From: JAHZKS01 sp047404135
Lineage (GTDB): Bacteria; Pseudomonadota; Alphaproteobacteria; Rickettsiales; JABSSG01
Direction of reading: 5' to 3'
Assembly: GCA_047404135.1 (NCBI GenBank)
Contig: JBDOIT010000002.1
Coordinates: 402,173-466,172 of the forward strand
DNA length: 64,000 nt
This document shows, piece after piece, positions 9,505-16,741 of this stretch. Within the stretch, counting starts at the first letter, position 1; each line of letters begins with the position of its first letter. A program made the translations under genes and the position numbers. The notes beneath the pieces are model-generated. The model saw only the letters and a program-made list of their open reading frames with translations, was not told the origin of the DNA and did not search any database.

Positions 9505-9726
9505 TTATCCAATATCGGTACTAGTTCTTTTGAATTTCTTCTTCTCGCCACTCCAATGATACTGATTTGTAACTCTTTTGATCTCTGAGACCATGATGTC
9601 TCCATTAGGCATCTGTACTACTTCTGACCCTTGTCGTAAAGAATCTGTAATTAGGGCAGACGATTTGCAGATATATTGTGGATCTTTAAATAAATCCAGG
9701 CCCTCTTTTTCCTTTTGTTTTGACAT
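9505..9726 (-). CDS. small conserved protein, DUF2671-like
   Basis: Soluble, highly charged protein of 73 residues with the core DPQYICKSSALITDSL and VVQMPNGDIMVSEIK. From memory this matches DUF2671, a family described as restricted to Rickettsia and relatives; I could not run a search. Its function is unknown. It follows tolA on the same strand after 83 bases. A run of six G directly abuts the ATG, so any Shine-Dalgarno sequence would have unusually short spacing. Confidence 0.65.
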   Translation of the reverse strand: MSKQKEKEGLDLFKDPQYICKSSALITDSLRQGSEVVQMPNGDIMVSEIKRVTNQYHWSGEKKKFKRTSTDIG

Positions 9727-9809
9727 CCCCCCTATTGTTTAACCCGACTTAAAAAAACCAGCGCACGCATTAGACATCAAAATAAAAAATAGTCAATAAG
9801 ATATTGTAA

Positions 9810-10550
9810 TTACTTTTGATGCATTAGGTAATATGCATCAAAAGTAAGTTCGATTTCTTTCCACCCATTAGGACCACCATATTTGTTAGGCGGCATACCT
9901 ACTATGGGGCTAGCTACGTGGGAGGCGCGTATCAAGGCATTTTTTAGTGTGTTAAAAATGCTAGAGTATTTCTTTCGGTAAATGCTGCTATTTAAGCTTG
10001 CTGCATTCTCTATGCTGCCGTCCTTATTCATCTTGAGTTTGATCTTGATTACTAGTTCTTTTGGCTTGAAATCGAGTGCTACTGGGTTAGCAAATTTCTT
10101 CTCAATCTGTATTTTTATATTATCTTTTTCAGAGAGCGAGAGAGGGATATGCTCGTTATACGGTTTTGTGGAACTATTATTTGTTTTTGAATCGTTTTTG
10201 GCAGTACCGCCATTGCTTTCTAGGTCTTTTATAAGTCTATCTAAGTCATCTTCTTTTTTAGGAAGCTGTTTTTTTACAATTTTTTTAATCTTTGCTGTGT
10301 GTGTTGGCGCTTTGGCTTTGATGACTTTTTTCTGAATTGCTTTTGTGGGAGGAGGCTTAGGCAAGCTAATTTTTTTCTTGGAATGATCTTTCGATGTGTT
10401 TTTTAAATTTGTTATTTCTGATGCTTTTATAATATCTACTGTGACGACTGTTTTTGGGTGAGTTTCTTTATAGAAGTCAGGGAGCTTGAATAAAAAAGCT
10501 ATGATCAAGAGGGTGTGTAGAACCAAAGAATATTTTAAAGCTTTATACAT
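9810..10550 (-). CDS. tolA: TolA-like periplasm-spanning protein
   Basis: One N-terminal TM helix (about residues 6-22) is followed by a Lys/Pro-rich linker, an acidic-basic stretch near 100-130 and a C-terminal domain. In that domain the block LVIKIKLKMNKDGSI and the later helix resemble the TolA/TonB C-terminal fold. TolA links the TolQR motor to the outer membrane during constriction. ATG 10550 was chosen because it is one base beyond the tolR stop (TAA-A-ATG on this strand), implying translational coupling; a TTG at 10574 would overlap tolR. Position after tolQ-tolR supports TolA rather than TonB. Confidence 0.8.
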   Translation of the reverse strand: MYKALKYSLVLHTLLIIAFLFKLPDFYKETHPKTVVTVDIIKASEITNLKNTSKDHSKKKISLPKPPPTKAIQKKVIKAKAPTHTAKIKKIVKKQLPKKEDDLDRLIKDLESNGGTAKNDSKTNNSSTKPYNEHIPLSLSEKDNIKIQIEKKFANPVALDFKPKELVIKIKLKMNKDGSIENAASLNSSIYRKKYSSIFNTLKNALIRASHVASPIVGMPPNKYGGPNGWKEIELTFDAYYLMHQK

Positions 10551-10551
10551 T

Positions 10552-10974
10552 TTAGGAATCAATCTCTGTAACAAGAGAGACTTTTGAAAACCCTGCGGAA
10601 TTTAGCGCTCCAATGACTTTAATTATTTTGCCATAATTTATCTGTCTATCTCCTCTCACAAACACTCTCGAGTCATATTTTTCTTTTGTAATGGCTTTGA
10701 GTTTTTTTATGAGATCCTTTTTATTGATAGAAACATTATTTAGATAAATATTTCCAGATTTTTTGATAGAAATAGATAATGGTTCATCTTTTCCGGAGAG
10801 GGGTTTTGATTGAGCTTTAGGAAGGTCTACTTTTATGCCGGAAACTAGCATTGGTGAAGTTACCATGAATATAATCAACAGCACTAACATTACGTCAACT
10901 AAGGGAGTGATATTGATATTATCAATATTTCTTTTTCGACGATTTTTGCGTAGGGAATTATTCCTATTTATCAC
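10552..10974 (-). CDS. tolR: TolR/ExbD family protein
   Basis: Inner-membrane motor subunit with one TM helix. It carries the family signature INITPLVDVMLVLLIIFMVT (about 21-40), including the essential membrane Asp, followed by a periplasmic domain ending VSLVTE. The 140-residue length is typical. The start is GTG, four bases after the tolQ stop. With tolQ and tolA it forms the Tol motor; tolB and pal are not in this window. Confidence 0.93.
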   Translation of the reverse strand: MINRNNSLRKNRRKRNIDNINITPLVDVMLVLLIIFMVTSPMLVSGIKVDLPKAQSKPLSGKDEPLSISIKKSGNIYLNNVSINKKDLIKKLKAITKEKYDSRVFVRGDRQINYGKIIKVIGALNSAGFSKVSLVTEIDS

Positions 10975-10978
10975 GTTG

Positions 10979-11605
10979 TTATTTTAGTGTTGAGTCTATT
11001 TCTATTAAAAAATTATCTGAGTTGTCTTCGATTCTGTCTATTTTTGAATTTAGTATGTTATAGAAAACTAGAGCAGGTATTGCAGCAGCAAGACCAAGTC
11101 CAGTTGCGAATAAAGCCTCTGCGATTCCAGGGGCAACTATAGCCAGGGATGTATTTTTTGATGCGGCAATAGATTGGAAGCTGTGCATAATTCCCCATAC
11201 GGTTCCGAATAGCCCTATGAATGGAGTTGCGGCTGCGATTGTAGCGAGATAGGTTAGGCCTTGTTCGAGCTTCTCAATGCTCCTATTTTTCGTTAGTAAA
11301 GCAGCTGCGCTGTGATTGCCTTCTTTATGAGTTGCCATTGCAGCAACGAATATTTGCTCTATAGGGGCGATGGCATTATTCTTCAGATTATCAAAGATTT
11401 TATTGATGTTTTTTTTACGAAAACTTCTCTCAAAATTTTTTGTTCTTTTAGACACATAACTCACTAAAATCCATTTATGGAATATGATTGTCCAAGACCA
11501 GATTGACGCTAGGAGAAGCAAGAGTATTGTGAATTGCACAACGATATCAGCACCAGAGACTAGTTGCATAAGAGACTTTGTGTTATTTGCTGCTTCTGCT
11601 GACAT
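10979..11605 (-). CDS. tolQ: TolQ/ExbB family proton channel
   Basis: Three-TM inner-membrane proton channel that energises TolA. The first helix is at about 20-40; the second and third lie in the conserved TPFIGLFGTVWGIMHSF and ATGLGLAAAIPALVFYN blocks. At 208 residues it is slightly shorter than E. coli TolQ. AGAGG lies seven bases before the ATG. First gene of tolQ-tolR-tolA. Confidence 0.95.
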   Translation of the reverse strand: MSAEAANNTKSLMQLVSGADIVVQFTILLLLLASIWSWTIIFHKWILVSYVSKRTKNFERSFRKKNINKIFDNLKNNAIAPIEQIFVAAMATHKEGNHSAAALLTKNRSIEKLEQGLTYLATIAAATPFIGLFGTVWGIMHSFQSIAASKNTSLAIVAPGIAEALFATGLGLAAAIPALVFYNILNSKIDRIEDNSDNFLIEIDSTLK

Positions 11606-11740
11606 GATAACCTCTCAAATAAAACACGGACATAAGAGTACGTCAGTTTGTGAAATTGTAAAGCTGTTTTTATATTACGGAAACCACAAAGATGTTATAA
11701 TGTTCTTGAAGAGTAATTGAGTGCATTATAAAATGAGATT

Positions 11741-12490
11741 ATGAGAACTAAAAAAGCAATTATAGGAATAGTAATCGATTACGATACTCGTATGGAGTCA
11801 GAGGGTGGATACTCCAACCATCCTTGGTATGCTCTGCGCGTACATTATGCAAATTCTATAGAAAATAATGGAGGGGTTCCGGTGTTGATACCGTACCAAG
11901 AGAGCCTTATAGTCGAGTATGTCGATTTATGCGATGGATTCATATTCCCTGGTGGAGAATATGATATTAACCCCGAATTTTATGGCAAGAAACCAGATCC
12001 AAAATCTATTCTTTCAGTAGATCACAGAACGAATTTTGAAATAAAACTAATGCATAAAGTCCTGGAAGAAAACAAACCTATGCTTGGAATATGCGCTGGA
12101 GAGCAACTGCTAAATGTTGTATTGGGTGGAACGCTTTATCAGGATATAGGTAGTAGTGATATTAAAACGGATATGAATCATAGGCCAGGTGGGGATGCAT
12201 CTTTGGAGAGACATTATATCGACATAGAAAAAGATTCGTTGCTTTATAGCATAGTCGGCAAAGAGAGGTATAAGGTGAATACTCATCACCATCAAGCTGT
12301 GCACGATTTAGGAAAAGACTTACGAGTTTCTGCGGTTGCTTCAGATGGGGTTATCGAGGCTATTGAGCATACAAAGCTAGATTTCTGTTTGGGGGTAGAG
12401 TGGCACCCAGAATATGAAACAAACGAAGATGATTCAAAAATCATTAGTGCCCTCATTCAACATGCAAATCAAGATCGCGACAAAGAATGA
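11741..12490 (+). CDS. class I glutamine amidotransferase-like hydrolase (peptidase C26, PuuD-like)
   Basis: Glutaminase-type hydrolase with the nucleophile elbow LGICAGEQLLNV (Cys at about 113) and the catalytic His-Glu motif GVEWHPE near 225-231. The VNTHHHQAV segment is typical of gamma-glutamyl-GABA hydrolases. The family cleaves gamma-glutamyl amides; the true substrate is unknown, and a gamma-Glu peptide or polyamine conjugate is possible. Its stop overlaps the start of the next gene by four bases. Confidence 0.85.
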   Translation: MRTKKAIIGIVIDYDTRMESEGGYSNHPWYALRVHYANSIENNGGVPVLIPYQESLIVEYVDLCDGFIFPGGEYDINPEFYGKKPDPKSILSVDHRTNFEIKLMHKVLEENKPMLGICAGEQLLNVVLGGTLYQDIGSSDIKTDMNHRPGGDASLERHYIDIEKDSLLYSIVGKERYKVNTHHHQAVHDLGKDLRVSAVASDGVIEAIEHTKLDFCLGVEWHPEYETNEDDSKIISALIQHANQDRDKE

Positions 12491-13218
12491 TTCTAAGAAA
12501 CATCACTAAAAAAATTGCACATTCCGGATTATGCTCTAGGAGAGACGCTAAAACATTGGTAACTAGTGGTAAAGTTCAAATAAATGGTAAGATTGTTCGT
12601 ACGCCTACTGCAAAAGTTGAAGATAGAGATGAAATTCTCGTGAATAACAAGAAGCTTAAAAGGGAGGATGAATTAAAAATATGGGTATTCCACAAGCCAG
12701 TTGGATATATTACATCAAATAAAGATCCCCAGGGCAGGCCAACTATTTTTGATATACTGCCAAAAGACCTACCTCGCCTTGTATCAGTGGGGCGTTTAGA
12801 CATGAAATCCGAGGGTTTGTTGTTATTGACGAATAATGGAGAATTAGCTCGTTATTTTGAATTGCCGGAGAATAAGCTAAAACGTTTATACCATGTGCGT
12901 GTTTATGGCTCTGTGAGTGAGAGAAAACTAAAGAATCTAGAAAAAGGATCTGTGATAGGTGGTATTAAATATGGTAAAATTTTTGCTAAAATAATAAAAC
13001 AAGAGAATGCAAATTCCTGGCTAGAGTTTATACTTACAGAAGGGAAGAACAGAGAAATACGAAAGATTGTAGCGGATATGGGGCTGAGTATAAGTAGGTT
13101 AAAAAGAGTTGAGTACGCTGGTTACAAGCTCGGGTCTATTAAGAAAGGCGAAATTATGCAGTCTAAAATCAGAGAGGAAACATATGAAGATTATCTCAGG
13201 AAAGCTGAAGGGTCATAA
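12487..13218 (+). CDS. rluB: RsuA/RluB-family rRNA pseudouridine synthase
   Basis: An S4 RNA-binding domain (residues 1-60, SGLCSRRDAKTLV) is followed by the pseudouridine synthase domain. The catalytic Asp is in VGRLDMKSEGLLLLTN, about residue 104, and the C-terminal GKNREIRKI block follows. RluB (23S U2605) is the likeliest orthologue because alphaproteobacteria usually carry this form; RsuA or RluE/F are alternatives. It overlaps the upstream hydrolase by ATGA. Confidence 0.87.
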   Translation: MILRNITKKIAHSGLCSRRDAKTLVTSGKVQINGKIVRTPTAKVEDRDEILVNNKKLKREDELKIWVFHKPVGYITSNKDPQGRPTIFDILPKDLPRLVSVGRLDMKSEGLLLLTNNGELARYFELPENKLKRLYHVRVYGSVSERKLKNLEKGSVIGGIKYGKIFAKIIKQENANSWLEFILTEGKNREIRKIVADMGLSISRLKRVEYAGYKLGSIKKGEIMQSKIREETYEDYLRKAEGS

Positions 13219-13759
13219 ATTTAAAACAAAAGAAAATAGTAGCTATCGACCAATCACAGGTCGCATTAAAGAAGCTTTATTCAGTATTCTGAGTAGCGGA
13301 CAATTTCTTGACTCTGAAACAAATAAATCTGTGCTTGAAGGTGCAACTATAATAGACGTGTTTGGAGGTGCGGGCGCAATTACTTTCGAGGCATTTTCTA
13401 GGGGGGTTACAAAGGGAGTTATTATAGAAAAAGACTCGGATAGTTTTGCATCATTACAGAAAAATACTCAAGCCCTAGGATTGGTTGGGTCATTAGAGGT
13501 GATACGTGGTGATGCAACAAATCTTCCTCCGGCAAGGTATGGGTGCTCTATAGCGTTTATAGACCCTCCCTTCAAAGAAGGATTAGTAGAGAGATCCGTA
13601 GGAAGCCTTGTGAAGAAAAAATGGCTTACCGAAGATGCAATTTTAGTTGTGCGTACGCACTATACCGAGGATTTTGATATAGGAAAATTTGCCGCGGAAG
13701 TGTTCTCAAGGAAGTATAATAATTCTCTGCTGAAGATTTTTAGGCTTAGGACGGTGTAG
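13184..13759 (+). CDS. rsmD: 16S rRNA (guanine966-N2)-methyltransferase RsmD
   Basis: SAM methyltransferase for the 30S decoding region. MKIISGKLKGHKF at the N-terminus is the family start. The SAM site is IIDVFGGAGAITFEAFSRG, and the catalytic motif (D/N)PPF appears as FIDPPF. The ATG at 13184 has AGAGAGGA just upstream and gives 191 residues; it overlaps the rluB-like gene by 35 bases in another frame. The overlap suggests coupled translation of two rRNA modifiers. Confidence 0.92.
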   Translation: MKIISGKLKGHKFKTKENSSYRPITGRIKEALFSILSSGQFLDSETNKSVLEGATIIDVFGGAGAITFEAFSRGVTKGVIIEKDSDSFASLQKNTQALGLVGSLEVIRGDATNLPPARYGCSIAFIDPPFKEGLVERSVGSLVKKKWLTEDAILVVRTHYTEDFDIGKFAAEVFSRKYNNSLLKIFRLRTV

Positions 13760-14058
13760 GACTTTGATATTGCTTAACAGTGGTAGATTGCTGTGTTCAG
13801 CAAGCTCGCCTAGTCTTTGTAAAGCTTCATATAGAACACATTCCGCTTCTTCAGGATGCTGCAAGGTGCTATATGCATAAGATCCAGTAACCTTAAAAAA
13901 GACCTATAGTCTTCTATAGAATATCTAAAGCGTGACAATTCTAGAAGCAATAGCAGGATGTTTATCAGGTCCGCCTTCTTCGTTAGGCTTTTCTTACACT
14001 GTAGTACAAGTAATGTGACTAGATCTTTATGAAAAAGTTGTGAAATAGTTTGTTGATG
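13760..14058 (-). pseudogene. frameshifted minus-strand gene remnant, unknown
   Basis: No intact gene fills this 337-base gap. On the minus strand one frame stays open from 14058 to a TAG at 13810 and reads like a helical protein (KKADLINILLLLLELSRFRY). From about 13910 a second frame reads SYAYSTLQHPEEAECVLYE, then ALQRLGELAEHSN. The two join across a run of six T, so a single-base frameshift would fuse them into one protein-like sequence. I do not recognise the family. It may also be chance open frame. Confidence 0.3.
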
Positions 14059-14096
14059 CTATCCTGGCGGTTGTATTAATAATAAGCGATTTACTG

Positions 14097-14678
14097 ATGT
14101 CCTCAGATGCAGAAGCAAAAAAAGCACTAGAAACCATTCTTAGTTGGATTGGTGAAGATATAAAGAGGCCAGGTCTTCATAATACGCCAAATAAGGTTAT
14201 CGAGGGATACAGGGATCTATTCTCAGGATATCAGAAAAATCCAGATAGCATTATCGATGACTCTTCATTCAATAAAGGTGTAGATGGTGAGCAGATCATT
14301 GTTTTAAAGGGAATTCGTTTCAACTCCTTTTGTGAGCACCATTTTTTGCCTTTCAGCGGTTCTATAGATATTGCCTATTTGCCGACAAACGGCGTGGTGG
14401 GCTTTGGTAGGATTCTTAGGGTAATTGAAGTATTTACAAAGAGGTTACAGTTACAGGAGAGAATGACACAAGAAATTGCAGAGGCATTGTCAATAAATCT
14501 ACGCTCCGAAGGTGTGGTAGTCTTCGTAAAAGCAAAGCACTCTTGCTTAAATATGCTATCTAAAGAGGCGGACCCTGAGGTCTGCACGGAAAAAATACTT
14601 GGAGAATTTAGGAATAATGATATGTTGATGGGGAGGTTTCATAATATTAAAAACGAGAGAATGAAAGATGAAGTATAA
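14097..14678 (+). CDS. folE: GTP cyclohydrolase I family protein FolE
   Basis: Family enzyme that opens GTP to dihydroneopterin triphosphate for folate or queuosine. The zinc and catalytic residues are present: CEHHFLPF at about 80-87 and H-S-C at about 149-151. The stretch after the last Cys is unusual: where E. coli FolE has A-R-G with a triphosphate-binding Arg, this protein reads LNMLSKEADPE. The length, 193 residues, is normal. Its last 11 bases overlap asd. Confidence 0.87.
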   Translation: MSSDAEAKKALETILSWIGEDIKRPGLHNTPNKVIEGYRDLFSGYQKNPDSIIDDSSFNKGVDGEQIIVLKGIRFNSFCEHHFLPFSGSIDIAYLPTNGVVGFGRILRVIEVFTKRLQLQERMTQEIAEALSINLRSEGVVVFVKAKHSCLNMLSKEADPEVCTEKILGEFRNNDMLMGRFHNIKNERMKDEV

Positions 14679-15681
14679 CGTAGCTATAGTAGGGGCGACA
14701 GGCAGTGTTGGATCAAATATGCTTAAGATACTAGGAGAGAGGAATTTTCCTGTAGGCACCGTATACGCTTTAGCATCTAATAGATCTATAGGAAAGGAAG
14801 TGTCTTTTGGAGAAGAGAAAGTCGTAAAGGTAGATGCTCTAGAGAATTTTGATTTCTCAAAATCCGATATAGCTTTCTTCTCTGCACGATCTTCTTTATC
14901 TGCAAAATACGCTCCGATTGCAGCTAGCGCAGGGAATATAGTAATTGATAATACTTCTCATTTCAGAATGGATAAAGATGTTCCGTTAGTTGTTCCTGAA
15001 GTGAATGAAGAGCAAATAAACTTCTTTGATAAAAAGAAGATAATTTCAAACCCAAACTGCATTGCTATCCCTGTTGCGGTGGCACTGAAGCCACTACATG
15101 ATTTATACGGTATTGAGAGGGTGGTGATATCTTCATACCAATCAGTTTCTGGTGCGGGGAAGCAAGGAATGGATGAGCTATTTGAGCAGACAAAGGGAAC
15201 TTATGTTTATAAAAAAATTCCTGCTGAAAAATTCAAAAAGCAAATTTGTTTTAACCTCATACCTCAAATAGATGCTATTGAGGAGAGCGGATTTACAGGA
15301 GAAGAAACAAAAGTTATAAACGAATTGAGAAAGATTTTTGATTCTAAGATTGACGTTGTTCCTACATGTGTGCGTGTGCCTGTATTTATTGGACATAGCG
15401 TTTCTATCTCTGTTGAATTTAAAAAAGATGTGGATTTAGAATCTGCAAAAAAGGCTTTGAGCAAAGCAAAGGGTGTAAAGGTGACAGACTTACAAGATCC
15501 TTATAAATATTCTACTCCTTTCGAGTATGCTGGTAAGGATGAAGTGTATGTTTCTCGTGTGAGAAAAGATCCTTCCAAGAAAAATGCATTATGTCTTTGG
15601 GTTGTTTCTGATAATCTCAGGAAAGGGGCGGCTTTGAACGCGGTACAAATCGCAGAAGCTTTGGTAGAGAAATACTTATAG
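14668..15681 (+). CDS. asd: aspartate-semialdehyde dehydrogenase
   Basis: Reduces aspartyl phosphate to the semialdehyde, feeding diaminopimelate for peptidoglycan. The NADP-binding GATGSVGSNML is at residues 8-18. The active-site Cys is in SNPNCIAIP (about residue 131), the following SYQSVSGAG motif is present, and the catalytic His is in the RVPVFIGHSV block. The 337-residue length is normal. It overlaps folE by 11 bases. Confidence 0.95.
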   Translation: MKYNVAIVGATGSVGSNMLKILGERNFPVGTVYALASNRSIGKEVSFGEEKVVKVDALENFDFSKSDIAFFSARSSLSAKYAPIAASAGNIVIDNTSHFRMDKDVPLVVPEVNEEQINFFDKKKIISNPNCIAIPVAVALKPLHDLYGIERVVISSYQSVSGAGKQGMDELFEQTKGTYVYKKIPAEKFKKQICFNLIPQIDAIEESGFTGEETKVINELRKIFDSKIDVVPTCVRVPVFIGHSVSISVEFKKDVDLESAKKALSKAKGVKVTDLQDPYKYSTPFEYAGKDEVYVSRVRKDPSKKNALCLWVVSDNLRKGAALNAVQIAEALVEKYL

Positions 15682-15688
15682 TATAAAA

Positions 15689-16013
15689 ATGGATAAAGTG
15701 AATTTCAATCAGAGGGTTGGACTGTTTGCGGATACCTGGAACCCTCGAATAGTTGGGTAATTGCACGACAACTAGATCAAAGTGGCAAAGTTTAAGGGGG
15801 AGTTATTTTGGCATAAGCATGAAGATGCAATGTTTTTAGTTGCGAACGGAGGGTTAGTTTGTCTGAAAGGGGATTTTTATTGTGCCAAGAGGTGTAGAGC
15901 ATTTTCTTGCATCTCAGGAAGAGGCACATGTGTTTTTTCTAGAGCCCAAGTCTGCGTTAAACGCGGGGAACAAAAAGAACAACAAAGCAGTTGAGGATTT
16001 AAAGGGTGTATAG
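15689..16013 (+). pseudogene. degraded cupin-domain protein (mannose-6-P isomerase-like small cupin)
   Basis: Starting at ATG 15689 the frame reads MDKVNFNQRVGLFADTWNPR, then IVG, stop, LHDN, stop, then KVAKFKGELFWHKHEDAMFL. A frame change near 15885 is then needed to continue with IVPRGVEHFLASQEEAHVFF and LEPKSALNAGN, ending at TAG 16013. This is the layout of a common ~115-residue bacterial cupin (IVGxLNxxxVKxAKxxGEFxWHxHEDxDE, later VPRGVEHxP). Two stops, one frameshift and internal deletions (about 14 residues missing after HEDA and in the beta-strand region) show it is dead. Confidence 0.85.
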
Positions 16014-16029
16014 AGGGTAAAAGAAAAGC

Positions 16030-16106
16030 TGGCGCACTCGAGACGATTCGAACGTCCGACCTTTGCCCTCGGAAGGCAATGCTCTATCCAGCTGAGCTAC
16101 GAGTGC
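16030..16106 (-). tRNA. tRNA-Arg (anticodon CCG)
   Basis: Seventy-seven bases with an encoded CCA end. The acceptor pairs GCACTCG with CGAGTGC, discriminator G. The D arm is AGCTCAGCTGGATAGAGC, the anticodon stem TTGCC/GGCAA closes the loop TTCCGAG, and the T arm contains TTCGAAT. The first base of the mature tRNA is the last base of the greA stop codon, so the two must share a primary transcript or processing site. Confidence 0.93.
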
Positions 16107-16579
16107 TATTCGTATTTGATGTTTAGTATCTCATACTCCTTGATACCTGTTGGCGCGTGTACTTCTACTGTGCTACCTACGGATTTGCCAATCATTGCTC
16201 TTGCAATAGGCGAGGTGATAGAGATCTTTTTTTGTGCGATATCAGATTCATATGCGCCTACTATTTGGTATAGACTTTCTTTTTCTGTATCCACGTCAAT
16301 GATTTTTACATTTGCACCAAATTTTACTGTATCACCAGAAATTTTGGAAATATCAATAACCTCAGATCTAGCTATTTTATCTTCAATCTCTTCAATCTTT
16401 CCTTCTATGAAGCTTTGACGCTCTCTTGCAGATTTATATTCTGCATTTTCTGATAAATCACCTAATGCTCTAGCTTCTGCAATTGCCTTAATGATTTCTG
16501 GTCTGTCTTTAGTTTTTAATTCTATCAACCGTTCGTTGATTTCTTTGAACCCTTTCTCTGTCACTGGAAGTTTAGTCAT
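16106..16579 (-). CDS. greA: transcription elongation factor GreA
   Basis: Stimulates cleavage of backtracked transcripts by RNA polymerase. The N-terminal coiled coil carries ARALGDLSENAEYKSARERQ (about 37-56), with the acidic tip motif, and the C-terminal FKBP-like domain has TSPIARAMIGKSVG. Start ATG 16579 is preceded by AGGTGAG; the longer frame to 16609 adds ten residues with no family match. 157 residues. The stop codon TAG ends on the first base of tRNA-Arg(CCG). Confidence 0.95.
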   Translation of the reverse strand: MTKLPVTEKGFKEINERLIELKTKDRPEIIKAIAEARALGDLSENAEYKSARERQSFIEGKIEEIEDKIARSEVIDISKISGDTVKFGANVKIIDVDTEKESLYQIVGAYESDIAQKKISITSPIARAMIGKSVGSTVEVHAPTGIKEYEILNIKYE

Positions 16580-16741
16580 GTCGCTCACCTGATAATAATA
16601 TGAATGCAATTACAAAATGGAAGGGATTAGTTGTTTGATTTATGCAGACTTGTACGCTATCATCCAAGGGAAGTCAGGCGTCATAAAGCATGCACTTTGC
16701 GGAACCTTTATAGCAAATATTAATTCCTATATCAATAAAAA

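Noticed and set aside
15782..15994. Seventy-codon ORF with GTG start, possible novel Cys-rich protein
   Set aside because: It is the middle and out-of-frame tail of the decayed cupin gene; the Cys-rich end arises from the frameshift.
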